Notes: generated by a model not told the origin, from the sequence alone. A stretch of 64,000 bases of DNA from Bacillus mobilis (GCF_001884045.1 NZ_MACF01000070.1:60406-124405), one strand, 5' to 3'; shown: positions 18,459 to 28,775, numbered from the stretch's first letter. Translations and numbers: made by a program.

Positions 18459-18479
18459 AAAGCGTAATAATTACGATTT
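18459..18479. promoter_or_regulatory. Zur box upstream of the COG0523 GTPase gene
   Basis: Core GCGTAATAATTACGA at 18462-18476 differs by one base from the Bacillus Zur consensus TCGTAATNATTACGA. The flanking AAA and TTT also match the extended consensus. It is centred about 48 bases before the start at 18421, where repressor binding would block transcription. Confidence 0.8.
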
Positions 18480-18527
18480 ATATTTATCATTTTATTAAAA
18501 GAATGACCATTTGTAAACATAACAGAT

Positions 18528-19964
18528 TCACTGTTCGTTTACTTCATGTGCAACCCTAACTCCAGACTCTATTGCTCCTTGCATCCATCCATGCGTTAAT
18601 GTCGTATGCTCTCCTGCAAAGTGTACTTTGCCAGCTGGCGGCGTAATATACGGAAATAACTCGAGCTCTTGGCCTGGTTCGAAAGCCGTAAATGCGCCGC
18701 AAGAATACGGATTTTTACTCCAGCTAAAAGATGTTCCAGTAACAAATTCACTATAGACGATGTCACCGTATATTTCTGCTAAATTTTTTAATGCGTAACG
18801 AATACGATCACTTTGAGGGAGACTATCCCACGTTAACGCCTCATCTGCCCACGTATAACTCGCTAAAACGATGGCTGCCCCTGGTGTATGAATGCCATAA
18901 CTCGGATAATATGTAAATCGAATCGGTAAATCTGTAATAGATTTACCGCCGTATTGTCCCGCTTTCTCCCAAAATCTACTTTTAAACTCTATCGCAATTT
19001 TAGTTGCAGCAATATAATTTAACTCACGAATTGCTCGTCTTTTATAATAAGAGAATAAATGATATGGCTGAACTTCTACAAACCGTAACGCTGAAAATGG
19101 AATTGTAATAATAGCACTGTCGCCTGTTACGATAAATGGATGTAACGTTTGCTCCTGACTTCCTTGCATCATTACTTTATTATCTTCTTGTATGATTTTC
19201 TCTACTTTATACGACATAAAAATATGAGCTTTTAACTCCGGTAAAAATGAATTTGGTAATGCATCCATTCCGCCCGTTATCTCGTAATATTTTGTCGTTG
19301 AGGTAAAAAAGATCATTTCACGTAATACTTCAATTAAAGACATTCCCATATATGCTTCCATATCAAGAAGTACACCTATCATATCTATTGCTCCGTCTGA
19401 ATAATACTCAATTAAAAATGAGCCAAGTGAATATGCTTTATACTTTTTTTCAACGATAATCCAATTTTTATTAGGATCTTTTTTTATAAAGTTTAGTATT
19501 GGTTCTAATACTACTAACATTAACTCTTCTGCCGTTTTTCCTTTTTCGTTCTCTACAATTGGATATCTCAGTATACTTGGATTTTTTTCGAATATGCTCA
19601 ATCTCGTTTTAATATTATTCGTATAAATAATATCTGAAGTGGTTTTATTTATAAACAAATTTAACGGTAATTTAAACTTACGAATGTAAGCCAAAGTTAA
19701 CTCGTGTGTGTCAGGAATTCGCATCGGCCCTGCATTAAAATACAAACCAGAGCTAAATGGTTCACGGATCGTATATGTTCTTCCGCCTATTCGGTTATTC
19801 GCTTCTAAAATTGTTATATTATGACCTGCTTCTTTCAATAACGATGCTGCAACTAAGCCCGAAATCCCTGCACCAGCAATAATAATCTGCTTTGGATTCT
19901 TCGTTTTAACGAGCCCCACATTAATAATATGAAGCATTTTTCCCATCGTTAATGGCTGCATCAT
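18528..19964 (-). CDS. flavin monoamine oxidase family protein
   Basis: 478 residues. N-terminal FAD dinucleotide-binding motif IIIAGAGISGLVAASLL with the acidic end of strand 2 (ILEANNRIGGRT), and the C-terminal FAD contact FAGEHTTLTHGWMQGAIESG. These are the marks of the MAO / L-amino acid oxidase family, which oxidises amines or amino acids and releases hydrogen peroxide. ATG ATG start with SD AAGGAG. It is followed by the Zur-controlled GTPase gene, but the box between them suggests separate control. Substrate not determinable. Confidence 0.87.
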   Translation of the reverse strand: MMQPLTMGKMLHIINVGLVKTKNPKQIIIAGAGISGLVAASLLKEAGHNITILEANNRIGGRTYTIREPFSSGLYFNAGPMRIPDTHELTLAYIRKFKLPLNLFINKTTSDIIYTNNIKTRLSIFEKNPSILRYPIVENEKGKTAEELMLVVLEPILNFIKKDPNKNWIIVEKKYKAYSLGSFLIEYYSDGAIDMIGVLLDMEAYMGMSLIEVLREMIFFTSTTKYYEITGGMDALPNSFLPELKAHIFMSYKVEKIIQEDNKVMMQGSQEQTLHPFIVTGDSAIITIPFSALRFVEVQPYHLFSYYKRRAIRELNYIAATKIAIEFKSRFWEKAGQYGGKSITDLPIRFTYYPSYGIHTPGAAIVLASYTWADEALTWDSLPQSDRIRYALKNLAEIYGDIVYSEFVTGTSFSWSKNPYSCGAFTAFEPGQELELFPYITPPAGKVHFAGEHTTLTHGWMQGAIESGVRVAHEVNEQ

Positions 19965-20054
19965 GCCCTTTTCTCCTTCAATAAAGGATTTTATTGCAGT
20001 ATATTCGGTTCACTTACGTACTATGTTTCATGCAAGAAATTGCACGGATACATT

Positions 20055-20068
20055 TTCAAATACTTGAA
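20055..20068. promoter_or_regulatory. palindrome in the ldh upstream region
   Basis: TTCAA-ATAC-TTGAA, about 98 bases before the ldh start. A second inverted repeat GTAAGA-N7-TCTTAC lies at 20112-20130. No Rex consensus was found. Confidence 0.35.
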
Positions 20069-20090
20069 TATCTTTTATAAAATGTAATAA

Positions 20091-21110
<1,020 letters not shown>

Positions 21111-21120
21111 GCGTGTATGC

Positions 21121-21156
21121 AAAAAAGCAATCCAATTTATTTTGGATTGCTTTTTT
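21121..21156. terminator. bidirectional terminator between ldh and the AI-2E family gene
   Basis: Fifteen-base stem AAAAAAGCAATCCAA / TTGGATTGCTTTTTT with a six-base loop, serving both convergent genes. Confidence 0.92.
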
Positions 21157-21166
21157 TATTTATTTT

Positions 21167-22180
21167 CTATTTTTTAATCGTCTCCTCATTATTTACATTC
21201 AGTACATCTAATAAGAAGATGAAGATTGGTATACCAATAATAAGCCCCCATATTCCAAGGAAATGCTCTGAAAAGATAAGAATCATAAATGTATAAAAGA
21301 TTGGTAAATTCGTTTTCGCAGACATGAACTTCGGGTTTAAAAAATAACTTTCAAGAGCATGGATTATTGTAATGAACACAAGTATGTATACAACATACAT
21401 AACTCCGCCTACGTTATAAGCAATAATACATAGCGGGAACAAGGAAATGAATACACCGGCAACAGGAATTAATCCTAGTAAGAAAATCATGACAGCTAAT
21501 ACGAGAAGCTGCGGAAATCCTAAAACGATTAATGCAATGACAGTAAGAATACAATTGACAATTGCAATTAAAAACTGCGCTTCAATTACTTTACCGAACG
21601 ATCTTGCAAACCTTTCACCAAAATATGCAATCTCCTCATAAAAAACCCTCAGACTACTATCTTTAAATTTCGAAGTAAATGATATGATGCGTTCTTTTTC
21701 TAACAAGAAAAATAAACTTAAAATAAGAGAGAGCAGTATTTGCAAACTGACTTTTCCTATATTTGCAATCGATTGATATATGACATCTACACCTTGTTCT
21801 ATATATTTTGAGACTTCCATCCCATTAATTGTTGAAAGTGCATATTTAATGATTTCATTATCAGGTGGATTTTGAAAAAATAACCTAAACTGATAAATCA
21901 ATTGGGAAATTTGTATCGTTAGCACAGGTAAGTATTTATATAATGTTGTGCCGATAAAAGTAACTAATATGATATACAAACATGCGATAACAATTTTCCG
22001 ATTCACTTTCAATTTCTTTGAAATAAAACGTTGAAACCGATCCATTAAAAATGTCAGTATGAACGTAATTAATATTAAATTAATCATACTTTTTAATCCA
22101 TATAATACAAGCGCTACTATTATTAAAACGAGAAACCGTTGGAACCCTCTACTTCGAAAGAAATTTTTCACTTCATTCAT
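21167..22180 (-). CDS. AI-2E family transporter
   Basis: 337 residues with about seven to eight membrane segments in the typical arrangement: two N-terminal helices, a soluble stretch (about 90-150), then a C-terminal bundle with LIPVAGVFISLFPLC and ESYFLNPKFMS, the hallmark of the AI-2E/UPF0118 (PerM-like) family. Members export small molecules or act as Na+/H+ antiporters; the autoinducer role is proven for few. ATG with SD GGGGAGG. Confidence 0.85.
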   Translation of the reverse strand: MNEVKNFFRSRGFQRFLVLIIVALVLYGLKSMINLILITFILTFLMDRFQRFISKKLKVNRKIVIACLYIILVTFIGTTLYKYLPVLTIQISQLIYQFRLFFQNPPDNEIIKYALSTINGMEVSKYIEQGVDVIYQSIANIGKVSLQILLSLILSLFFLLEKERIISFTSKFKDSSLRVFYEEIAYFGERFARSFGKVIEAQFLIAIVNCILTVIALIVLGFPQLLVLAVMIFLLGLIPVAGVFISLFPLCIIAYNVGGVMYVVYILVFITIIHALESYFLNPKFMSAKTNLPIFYTFMILIFSEHFLGIWGLIIGIPIFIFLLDVLNVNNEETIKK

Positions 22181-22358
22181 TAAGATTTAACCTCCCCCTT
22201 CAATGGATGGAAATTGAATATATTACATTTTATGAACTTCTATAGACAATCTTTCTTACTAATTGAGAAGAATCCTTTTTTTCTTTTAATAATGTTAGAT
22301 TCTTTTTCTATTAGCACATCAACATAATTTAGTGGCACTCTTTTTTTCGTTTACCCTT

Positions 22359-23969
22359 TTATAATTTTGGTGATTTTCTATTTTTAGACTGCTGCTCATA
22401 CGCATATCCCATATTGAACAGATCCTTTTCACCGAATTGCTTTCCGACAAACACTGCACCTACTGGCTCTCCATTGTTATCATATCCTGCTGGCACAGCT
22501 AATTCTGGATAGCCAGCTACAGCTGATAGAAGAACTTCATCGTTGTTAATCATAACTAAAGCATCCAAACCTTTTTCTACTAAATACCTATCTAGCTCTT
22601 TTCTTGCATTTTCTTGACTCGTTTGCACTACTTTTTGAAACTCATCTTTCGTTATAGCAGATTTTTCAGATCCCTCAATTAATGTTTGTCCATATTTTAT
22701 TCGTCTATTACTATCCTTTTTATTAAACGTTATAATCTCTTCTAGCGATTTTACCGGTACCTTTTTTTGCTTTGAAAGATAATCGTTAACATTATGTTTG
22801 AACTCATATTCTAATGTTTGCAAATTATCTACACCCTCAGCGTTTAACTGAATATCATCAGTCAAGATCGCACCTGCATCTCGAAGGTCTTTTCTAATCT
22901 TTTCTGCTACTTCTTTTCTATTTTCATCTTGTCGGTCTATTGAAAAAAGAACTCCTACTTTTTTCCCTTTCAATCCGTCTATTGATAAATCTTTCGTATA
23001 ATCAATTCTTTCTTTATCTTTCATTTTTTCTGTCATAGCATCTTTTTCATCAAAACTTACCATTATGTTAAATAACGTTGCCGCATCCTTTACCGTTCTT
23101 GCCATCGGTCCTGCTGTATCAAGTGTTTCAGCTAATGGAATAATGCCTGATCTACTCACCATACCTAGTGATGGGCGTAATCCAACTACTGATTGCTGCG
23201 TCGCTGGTGCTACAATCGATCCAGTCGTTTCCGTCCCGATTGCAAGTGGTGCAAAATCTGCCGCAACTACTGTAGCAGACCCTGAACTTGATCCCGATGT
23301 ATCAAACGTAATCGGACCGTATGGATTCAAATTTTGTCCTTTTTTCCCGCTATAGCCGCTAGGCATTGTAAAGGATAAATAATTTGCCCACTCAGACATA
23401 TTCGCTTTTCCTAAAACGAAAGCACCTTCTTCTTTCAACTTCTTCACGATCGTGGCATCTTCATCTGCAATCCAATCTTTTAACACATACGTACCCGCGC
23501 TTGTCGGCATCACCTTTTCTGTTTGTATATTATCTTTTACGATAACTGGCATGCCGTATAAGTTCGACTTCTTATTGAAAGATCTTTCTTTATCTAGCTT
23601 TCGCGCTTCTTCCATTGCATTTGGATTAATCTCTGTAACAGCATTTAATGATATTCCATTTTGGTCATGTTCTTGTATTCTAAAAAGGTAAATACTCGTT
23701 AATTCTTCATATGATAATTTCCCATCATCAATCATTTTTTGAAGCTCATCTACAGTCGCATCTACGACTTCTTTTTCTTTTATCTTTATGTTTTCTATGT
23801 TAATGTCTTTCAACTGATTATGTATCGGTTTTAACACTCTATCTTTATCATATACGATACGCTCCGGTTCCTTTGGAAAATAATTTTTATACATGTAATA
23901 CCCTCCGGCACATGCCAACAGGACAATACCTCCAGCGATCGACAACATTATCTTTACCCACTTTTTCAT
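22359..23969 (-). CDS. amidase-signature family hydrolase with N-terminal membrane anchor
   Basis: 536 residues. N-terminal basic residues followed by a hydrophobic helix (about 7-27) suggest export with a membrane anchor. The amidase signature is complete: catalytic Lys in MPVIVKDNI, cis-Ser and nucleophile in DTSGSSSGSATVVAADFAP (the GSSSGSA loop), and TETTGSIVAPA. It hydrolyses amide bonds; the target is unknown. ATG with SD GGAGG. The next gene upstream is the small 43-codon gene at 24079. Confidence 0.88.
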   Translation of the reverse strand: MKKWVKIMLSIAGGIVLLACAGGYYMYKNYFPKEPERIVYDKDRVLKPIHNQLKDINIENIKIKEKEVVDATVDELQKMIDDGKLSYEELTSIYLFRIQEHDQNGISLNAVTEINPNAMEEARKLDKERSFNKKSNLYGMPVIVKDNIQTEKVMPTSAGTYVLKDWIADEDATIVKKLKEEGAFVLGKANMSEWANYLSFTMPSGYSGKKGQNLNPYGPITFDTSGSSSGSATVVAADFAPLAIGTETTGSIVAPATQQSVVGLRPSLGMVSRSGIIPLAETLDTAGPMARTVKDAATLFNIMVSFDEKDAMTEKMKDKERIDYTKDLSIDGLKGKKVGVLFSIDRQDENRKEVAEKIRKDLRDAGAILTDDIQLNAEGVDNLQTLEYEFKHNVNDYLSKQKKVPVKSLEEIITFNKKDSNRRIKYGQTLIEGSEKSAITKDEFQKVVQTSQENARKELDRYLVEKGLDALVMINNDEVLLSAVAGYPELAVPAGYDNNGEPVGAVFVGKQFGEKDLFNMGYAYEQQSKNRKSPKL

Positions 23970-24011
23970 GTTGTTACCTCCACTCTAAAAGTTGCTAAAT
24001 TGTATTGAAAA

Positions 24012-24035
24012 AGAGAGTTATCCTTGTAACTCTCT
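24012..24035 (-). terminator. terminator of the 43-codon gene
   Basis: Stem AGAGAGTTA / TAACTCTCT followed on the minus strand by CTTTTTCAA. Confidence 0.75.
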
Positions 24036-24078
24036 CTAATTGAAATGCTACATGAAAAAATGAAGAATTTTAATTTCA

Positions 24079-24210
24079 TTACTTCTTATTTTGCATTTGC
24101 TTTGCTAATAATTCTTTCACCTGATTATATGTTAATCCTGAATTCTTATTTAAACGTTTTACTTCCTCAACATCAGTACCTACTACTGTATATTTTTTCT
24201 CATCATTCAT
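24079..24210 (-). CDS. small hypothetical protein, 43 aa
   Basis: A 43-residue charged protein starting MNDEKKYTVVGTDVEEVKR and ending KQMQNKK. It has SD GGGAAGTGG, a proper stop and its own terminator just downstream, which together support a real gene. The sequence has two amphipathic helices and no membrane segment, signal or Cys. I do not recognise a family. It lies between the amidase and a GNAT gene, on the amidase strand, but a terminator separates it from the amidase. Confidence 0.7.
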   Translation of the reverse strand: MNDEKKYTVVGTDVEEVKRLNKNSGLTYNQVKELLAKQMQNKK

Positions 24211-24398
24211 TTTTCCACTTCCCTTTCTATTGCATTATTTCTAATATTTTTCCCCTAAACTCCTATAAATTAATACAAATAAGGAAACTATACGAAATTC
24301 GATAGCTAAAGGGAATTGAGTTACATAAGAGGAAACGATAAAGAAATGTCGAATGTATAGTATATATTTGTTGAATTTAAGGGTTTGGAGGGTACATT

Positions 24399-24818
24399 TT
24401 GAAAACATATGAGTTTAAACATAACATTCCAACATTGGAAGAGTATAAATATTTATGTGATTCTGTTGGATGGACTAATTATATGAATTTTGAAGTGGCG
24501 GAAACTTCACTAAAACATTCTATTCACTGCATCACAGTGAAAGATAATGAAAAAATGATCGGCATGGGTAGAATTGTTGGTGATGGATCTATCTATTTCT
24601 ATATTCAAGATATAGTGGTTCATCCGGATTATCAGAAACATGGTATCGGGAAAGAAATCATGCATCGTTTAGTTACATACTTACATGAAAATGCCCCTGA
24701 TAAAGCGTTTGTCGGTTTGTTTGCATCAGAAGGTAAAAAATCGTTCTATGAGAAATTTGATTTTAAAGATTACTCACCAAATATGACGGGAATGTTTACT
24801 GTCATTTCAAAAACATAA
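24399..24818 (+). CDS. GNAT-family N-acetyltransferase
   Basis: 139 residues. Acetyl-CoA binding region IQDIVVHPDYQKHGIGKEIMHRLV contains the GNAT motif A (Q/RxxGxG/A as QKHGIG), and FYEKFDF is motif B. TTG start at 24399 with SD TTGGAGGG seven bases away. The acceptor (amine, small molecule or protein) cannot be assigned. Confidence 0.88.
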   Translation: MKTYEFKHNIPTLEEYKYLCDSVGWTNYMNFEVAETSLKHSIHCITVKDNEKMIGMGRIVGDGSIYFYIQDIVVHPDYQKHGIGKEIMHRLVTYLHENAPDKAFVGLFASEGKKSFYEKFDFKDYSPNMTGMFTVISKT

Positions 24819-24902
24819 TAGATTTTTATTGTAAGGAAACACTTCGGTTCATATGAAGGAATTTGTTCTTGCAGTATGTGTTTATCTTTAACATTACATA
24901 CG

Positions 24903-24941
24903 AAAGGAGAGTACATATATGGCTCATATGTACTCTCCTTT
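24903..24941. terminator. strong bidirectional terminator
   Basis: Perfect 16-base stem (arms 24903-24918 and 24926-24941, ends AAAGGAGAG / CTCTCCTTT) between the convergent GNAT and nitroreductase genes. Confidence 0.9.
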
Positions 24942-24968
24942 TATTTCACTCTTTACATATTAAATTTC

Positions 24969-25571
24969 TTAATAAAATTTCACTACATCTTCAGTAGGTA
25001 AAAATGTTCTTTCTCCTGGTTGTTCATTTGGCTCACCAAATGGCATTTGTCCTACTAAGCTCCACTCAGCTGGAATGTTCCAAGTCTCTTTCACTTCAGC
25101 ATCTACAATTGGATTGTAGTGTTGCAGGGATGCGCCAATTCCTTCAACTGCTAATAACATCCATACAGTATGTTGTAACATTGCATTTCCTTGATGAGAC
25201 CAGAATGGGAACTGATCTTTATATAATGGTGCATTCTCTTGCATTTTTTCTACTGTTGCTTGATCTTCAAAGAATAACACAGTCCCAACACCTGTATGGA
25301 AACCTTTTAATCTTTCTACAGTCGCTTCAAAGTTTTCTGCTGGTACGCGGGCTCTTAGTGTTTCTTTAACAATATCCCAAAACTTTTCATGCTCTCCATC
25401 CATTAATACAACCATACGGCCACTTTGCATATTGAAAGATGTTGGTGCGTGTAAAGCTGTTTTTAAAACTTCTTCAATTCTTTCTTTCGTAATTGCATCG
25501 TTTTTTGTTACTTTACGAATAGAACGACGGTTCACGATTGCTTCTTTTAAGTTTGTTGTAGTTGCTGACAT
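24969..25571 (-). CDS. nitroreductase family protein
   Basis: 200 residues. FMN-binding start IVNRRSIRKVTKND, HAPTSFNMQSGRMVVL, and the C-terminal GQMPFGEP region match the HBN1/YodC-like nitroreductase group. It transfers hydride from NAD(P)H through FMN to nitro compounds or quinones. ATG with SD GGAGG. It follows the DsbA/FrnE-like gene by 57 bases with no terminator between, so the two are likely one transcript controlled by the Rrf2 site upstream. Confidence 0.88.
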   Translation of the reverse strand: MSATTTNLKEAIVNRRSIRKVTKNDAITKERIEEVLKTALHAPTSFNMQSGRMVVLMDGEHEKFWDIVKETLRARVPAENFEATVERLKGFHTGVGTVLFFEDQATVEKMQENAPLYKDQFPFWSHQGNAMLQHTVWMLLAVEGIGASLQHYNPIVDAEVKETWNIPAEWSLVGQMPFGEPNEQPGERTFLPTEDVVKFY

Positions 25572-25628
25572 GTTAATTCCTCCAAATATTTGTTTTATAA
25601 TTTATTTTGTTATTTCATAACAAGCGAA

Positions 25629-26279
25629 TTAGCAATATCCATCTGTATTACACTGCATACCTTCAAATGAATTTGTTTTTTCCTTTTCAATTTCTTTATC
25701 AATTACTCTTTGTAGCGTTTCTTTACTAGCAAGCCCTTGAATGACTTCATCTCCAATCATGACTGTTGGAACAGCCATAATATTCGCTTCATCATATGCA
25801 TGCTGAATCGCTTCTTGATGCTTTTCTTTATATTTTCGATTTACTAAAGCATCTTTAAATTCAGCTTCAGGAAGACCTACTTCTACCGCTAATTTTGTTA
25901 AAACATCAATATCTTCAATGTTTTGCTCTTCTTGGAAAAATGCTGTGAATACACGGTGATGATACTCATTTCCAAGTCCACATTCCTTCGCAAATTGACA
26001 TCCTTCAAAAGCTAAATGTGTATATGGATGCGGAGAAACACGCGGCAAACGCATATCGATTCCTAACTTTTTCGCGGTTGGAAGAATGAAAGCGTCCCAT
26101 GAACCTAATTTTTCCGGCTCATTCCATGGATCTATTTTTGAATATGGACTTGGACGTAATTCAAATGGCATCCATTCAATCTCTACATCATTCTCTTTCG
26201 CTACCTCATCTAATGGACCTTTTGCTAAAAAACAAAATGGACATATAAAATCTGAGTATACTTTCATTTTTACAGTCAT
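25629..26279 (-). CDS. DsbA-family oxidoreductase (FrnE-like)
   Basis: 216-residue thioredoxin-fold protein with the active site SDFICPFCFLAKG (CxxC as CPFC) and cis-Pro in MAVPTVMIG. There is no signal peptide, so it is cytosolic like FrnE, which acts in thiol stress. The C-terminus ends with a second pair of cysteines (GMQCNTDGYC) that may serve as a resolving or metal-binding tail. SD AAGGTG. A palindrome matching that of the Rrf2 gene lies 26 bases upstream. Confidence 0.88.
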   Translation of the reverse strand: MTVKMKVYSDFICPFCFLAKGPLDEVAKENDVEIEWMPFELRPSPYSKIDPWNEPEKLGSWDAFILPTAKKLGIDMRLPRVSPHPYTHLAFEGCQFAKECGLGNEYHHRVFTAFFQEEQNIEDIDVLTKLAVEVGLPEAEFKDALVNRKYKEKHQEAIQHAYDEANIMAVPTVMIGDEVIQGLASKETLQRVIDKEIEKEKTNSFEGMQCNTDGYC

Positions 26280-26304
26280 AATTTTTACACCTTACCTTTA
26301 TAGT

Positions 26305-26323
26305 TGTAATCAAATCAGTTACA
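26305..26323. promoter_or_regulatory. candidate Rrf2 operator before the DsbA-like gene
   Basis: TGTAATCAAATCAGTTACA (TGTAA-N9-TTACA). It shares 16 of 19 bases and orientation with the site at 26800-26818 in front of the Rrf2 regulator. Confidence 0.7.
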
Positions 26324-26350
26324 TCAATGACAAAAAAATATAAATATGAT

Positions 26351-26782
26351 TTAAGCATTCATTTTCTCTTGCAAAGTTTCAAACAACTGCCCCATCGTAA
26401 TATTTCTTAAAACTTCTTCCATCGCAGATTGTGCTTGTATTAATATAACTTCTAATACAGCTTGAATATTCGCTCCAATTGGACAATCTGGATTTGGTTG
26501 CTCGTGAATATGAAATAGCTTATCTTCTTCGACTACATTTACTGCATGATACACATCCAACAATGTGATTTCATGTAAATCCTTTAATAATCCCGCACCA
26601 CCTGGGCCGCGATTTACATATACAAATCCAGCTTGCTTCAAGTACGACATCATTTTACGAATGACTACTGGATTCGTATTTACACTTTCAGCCATATAGT
26701 CTGAAGTACAAAGTGAAGATGGATTGTTTTTCAAAATAGATAAAATATGAACAGCTATAGAAAAGCGGCTACTAATTTTCAT
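26351..26782 (-). CDS. Rrf2-family transcriptional regulator
   Basis: 143 residues from the ATG at 26782 (an adjacent ATG at 26785 is equivalent). Opens KISSRFSIAVHILSIL and carries the Rrf2 winged helix with NTNPVVIRKMMSYLKQAGFV and GPGGAGLLKD. Only one Cys (DCPIGAN) falls in the region where IscR and NsrR have three, so it does not look like an Fe-S sensor and is closer to YwnA/CymR-type members. A TGTAA-N9-TTACA site overlaps its own upstream region and another is before the DsbA-like gene. Confidence 0.88.
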   Translation of the reverse strand: MKISSRFSIAVHILSILKNNPSSLCTSDYMAESVNTNPVVIRKMMSYLKQAGFVYVNRGPGGAGLLKDLHEITLLDVYHAVNVVEEDKLFHIHEQPNPDCPIGANIQAVLEVILIQAQSAMEEVLRNITMGQLFETLQEKMNA

Positions 26783-26799
26783 CATGATCACCACCCCGA

Positions 26800-26818
26800 T
26801 GTAATCATTATAGTTACA
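26800..26818. promoter_or_regulatory. candidate Rrf2 autoregulatory operator
   Basis: TGTAATCATTATAGTTACA, starting 17 bases upstream of the Rrf2 start; paired with 26305-26323. Confidence 0.7.
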
Positions 26819-26902
26819 ACAAAAAGATAAGTCAATCCTTTTCATATATTTTTTATAAACAAATTTAAAAGTGCCCCATTATGATATATGAGACACCTCT
26901 TG

Positions 26903-27772
26903 TTATTCTGCAAATAGCGTTTGAAATTCTTCAATAAATAGCTGCACAGCGATTGAAGAATCCTTTAATGCAGGAACAGCTAAAGCAATTTCTCTCCATA
27001 CTTGCGGTTCCAATTCTCTCGTTTGCACATTCTGTGGTAAATTCGTTAAAGATAATTCAGCTAATATTGCAATACCTAGCCCTTCCTGAATCATATTTAA
27101 AGCTGTCGTAACGGTCGATATTACATATTCAGCCCGAAGTGGTACGTTAGCTTGTTTAAACATATCAATAATGGGTGGTTCATATCCACCCTTACATAAT
27201 ATAATCGGTTCATTCTCTAAATCACTAATTGTAATAGAGTCCTTTTTACAAAGAGGATGATCCTCTCTTAAGATAGCAACCATTTTTCCCTTGGTTAATG
27301 GGACAATCTCCATCTCTTTATTAGGCAAGATAACAATTCCTATATCAACAACCCTTGATACTAACCAATCTTCAACTTCTTTAATTGTTCCTTCACAAAG
27401 AACGACTTCTAAGTTCGGATACTTCTCCTTAAAATGGTTTATCATTTTCGGTAAAAAATGTGCAGAAGCACTCGGAAAACTCCCAATTCGAATCGTCCCC
27501 ACTTCGTGTCCTTTCTCCATCGCAACTTCTTGTTCAATCTTCTCTACGCCGTTCAAAATCTCTCTAATATGTACAAGAATTCTGTTTCCTACATCCGTAA
27601 CGATTAATCCTTTTCGTTTATCACGTATAAGAATCGTAACTCCTAACTCTGACTCAATACTTGAAATGGCATGACTTACAGCTGGCTGCGTCATATTTAA
27701 CACCCGAGCAGCCTTCGTAAAACTACCTAACTCAACAGTTTTTATTAATACTTGCAGTTGTGTAATGGTCAT
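26903..27772 (-). CDS. LysR-family transcriptional regulator
   Basis: 289 residues, full length. Helix-turn-helix SFTKAARVLNMTQPAVSHAISSIESELG, then an effector domain starting GTIRIGSFPSASAHFLP. Divergent from an EamA-family exporter gene, which is its probable target. Effector unknown. Confidence 0.9.
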   Translation of the reverse strand: MTITQLQVLIKTVELGSFTKAARVLNMTQPAVSHAISSIESELGVTILIRDKRKGLIVTDVGNRILVHIREILNGVEKIEQEVAMEKGHEVGTIRIGSFPSASAHFLPKMINHFKEKYPNLEVVLCEGTIKEVEDWLVSRVVDIGIVILPNKEMEIVPLTKGKMVAILREDHPLCKKDSITISDLENEPIILCKGGYEPPIIDMFKQANVPLRAEYVISTVTTALNMIQEGLGIAILAELSLTNLPQNVQTRELEPQVWREIALAVPALKDSSIAVQLFIEEFQTLFAE

Positions 27773-27869
27773 AACTAATCACTTATACTCCTTATAAAAA
27801 AGATTCATTTTATTTATTACAGTCGATATCATATCATAGTGAAATGAATAACAACAAGGAGGTCTTACC

Positions 27870-28775
27870 GTGACACAGCTTTCTCGAACTAAAACGGCCA
27901 TAATCCTTACCTTTCTCGTTTTCATGTGGGGAATCAATTGGCCTTTATCTAAGTTTGCCCTGCATTATACACCACCCGTTTTATTTGCAGGCGTTCGAAC
28001 TTTAATTGGAGGATTCATTTTACTCCTTTTCGCATTACCGAAATACAAAGAGTTACACTTAAAAGAAACTTGGCATTTATACGTTATTTCTTCTTTACTT
28101 AACATCATTATATTTTACGGATTACAAACTGTTGGCCTTCAATATATGCCTGCTGGTTTATTTTCCGCCATTGTATTTCTACAACCTGTTTTACTCGGCA
28201 TTTTCTCATGGATTTGGCTTGAAGAATCTATGTACGGGTTAAAAATTTTCGGGCTTGTTCTTGGATTTATTGGCGTAGGTGTTATTAGCTCTAGTAGTTT
28301 AACTGGACATATTTCTATTATCGGAACCCTTCTCGCGATAGGATGTGCGATTGGCTGGGCACTTGGAACAGTATTTATTAAGAAAACTGGGCACCGCGTT
28401 AATTCCATTTGGATGGTAACACTTCAGCTCATTATTGGCGGTTTTTGCTTAATTGGATTTGGTTCAGAGTTTGAAAGCTGGTCTACCATCGCTTGGAGTC
28501 TACCATTTATTAGCGTACTTCTCTTTATTTCATTCTTTGTTATTGCAATGGGATGGCTTGCATATTTCACACTCGTTGGAGCTGGTGAAGCAAGTAAAGT
28601 TGGGGCTTATACATTTCTTATTCCACTAATCGCTATTATTGTAAGTTCAATTTTCTTACACGAGGCCATTACTATTAGTTTATTCATCGGACTATTATTT
28701 ATTGTGGTGAGTATTTGTTTTGTTAATATAAAGCCGAAAACACTTGCTGTAAGGCAGCAGGTTGAAGTGAAATAA
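27870..28775 (+). CDS. EamA/DMT-family transporter
   Basis: 301 residues with ten predicted membrane segments in two repeats, opening LTFLVFMWGINWPLSKFAL and with the second repeat at GTLLAIGCAIGWALGTVF. Members of the drug/metabolite transporter superfamily commonly export amino acids or metabolites. GTG start with ideal SD AAGGAGG. Divergent from a LysR gene and followed by its own terminator. Confidence 0.9.
   Translation: MTQLSRTKTAIILTFLVFMWGINWPLSKFALHYTPPVLFAGVRTLIGGFILLLFALPKYKELHLKETWHLYVISSLLNIIIFYGLQTVGLQYMPAGLFSAIVFLQPVLLGIFSWIWLEESMYGLKIFGLVLGFIGVGVISSSSLTGHISIIGTLLAIGCAIGWALGTVFIKKTGHRVNSIWMVTLQLIIGGFCLIGFGSEFESWSTIAWSLPFISVLLFISFFVIAMGWLAYFTLVGAGEASKVGAYTFLIPLIAIIVSSIFLHEAITISLFIGLLFIVVSICFVNIKPKTLAVRQQVEVK

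Noticed and set aside
24045-24305. 86-codon plus-strand frame
   Set aside because: Overlaps the better supported 43-codon minus-strand gene and its terminator.
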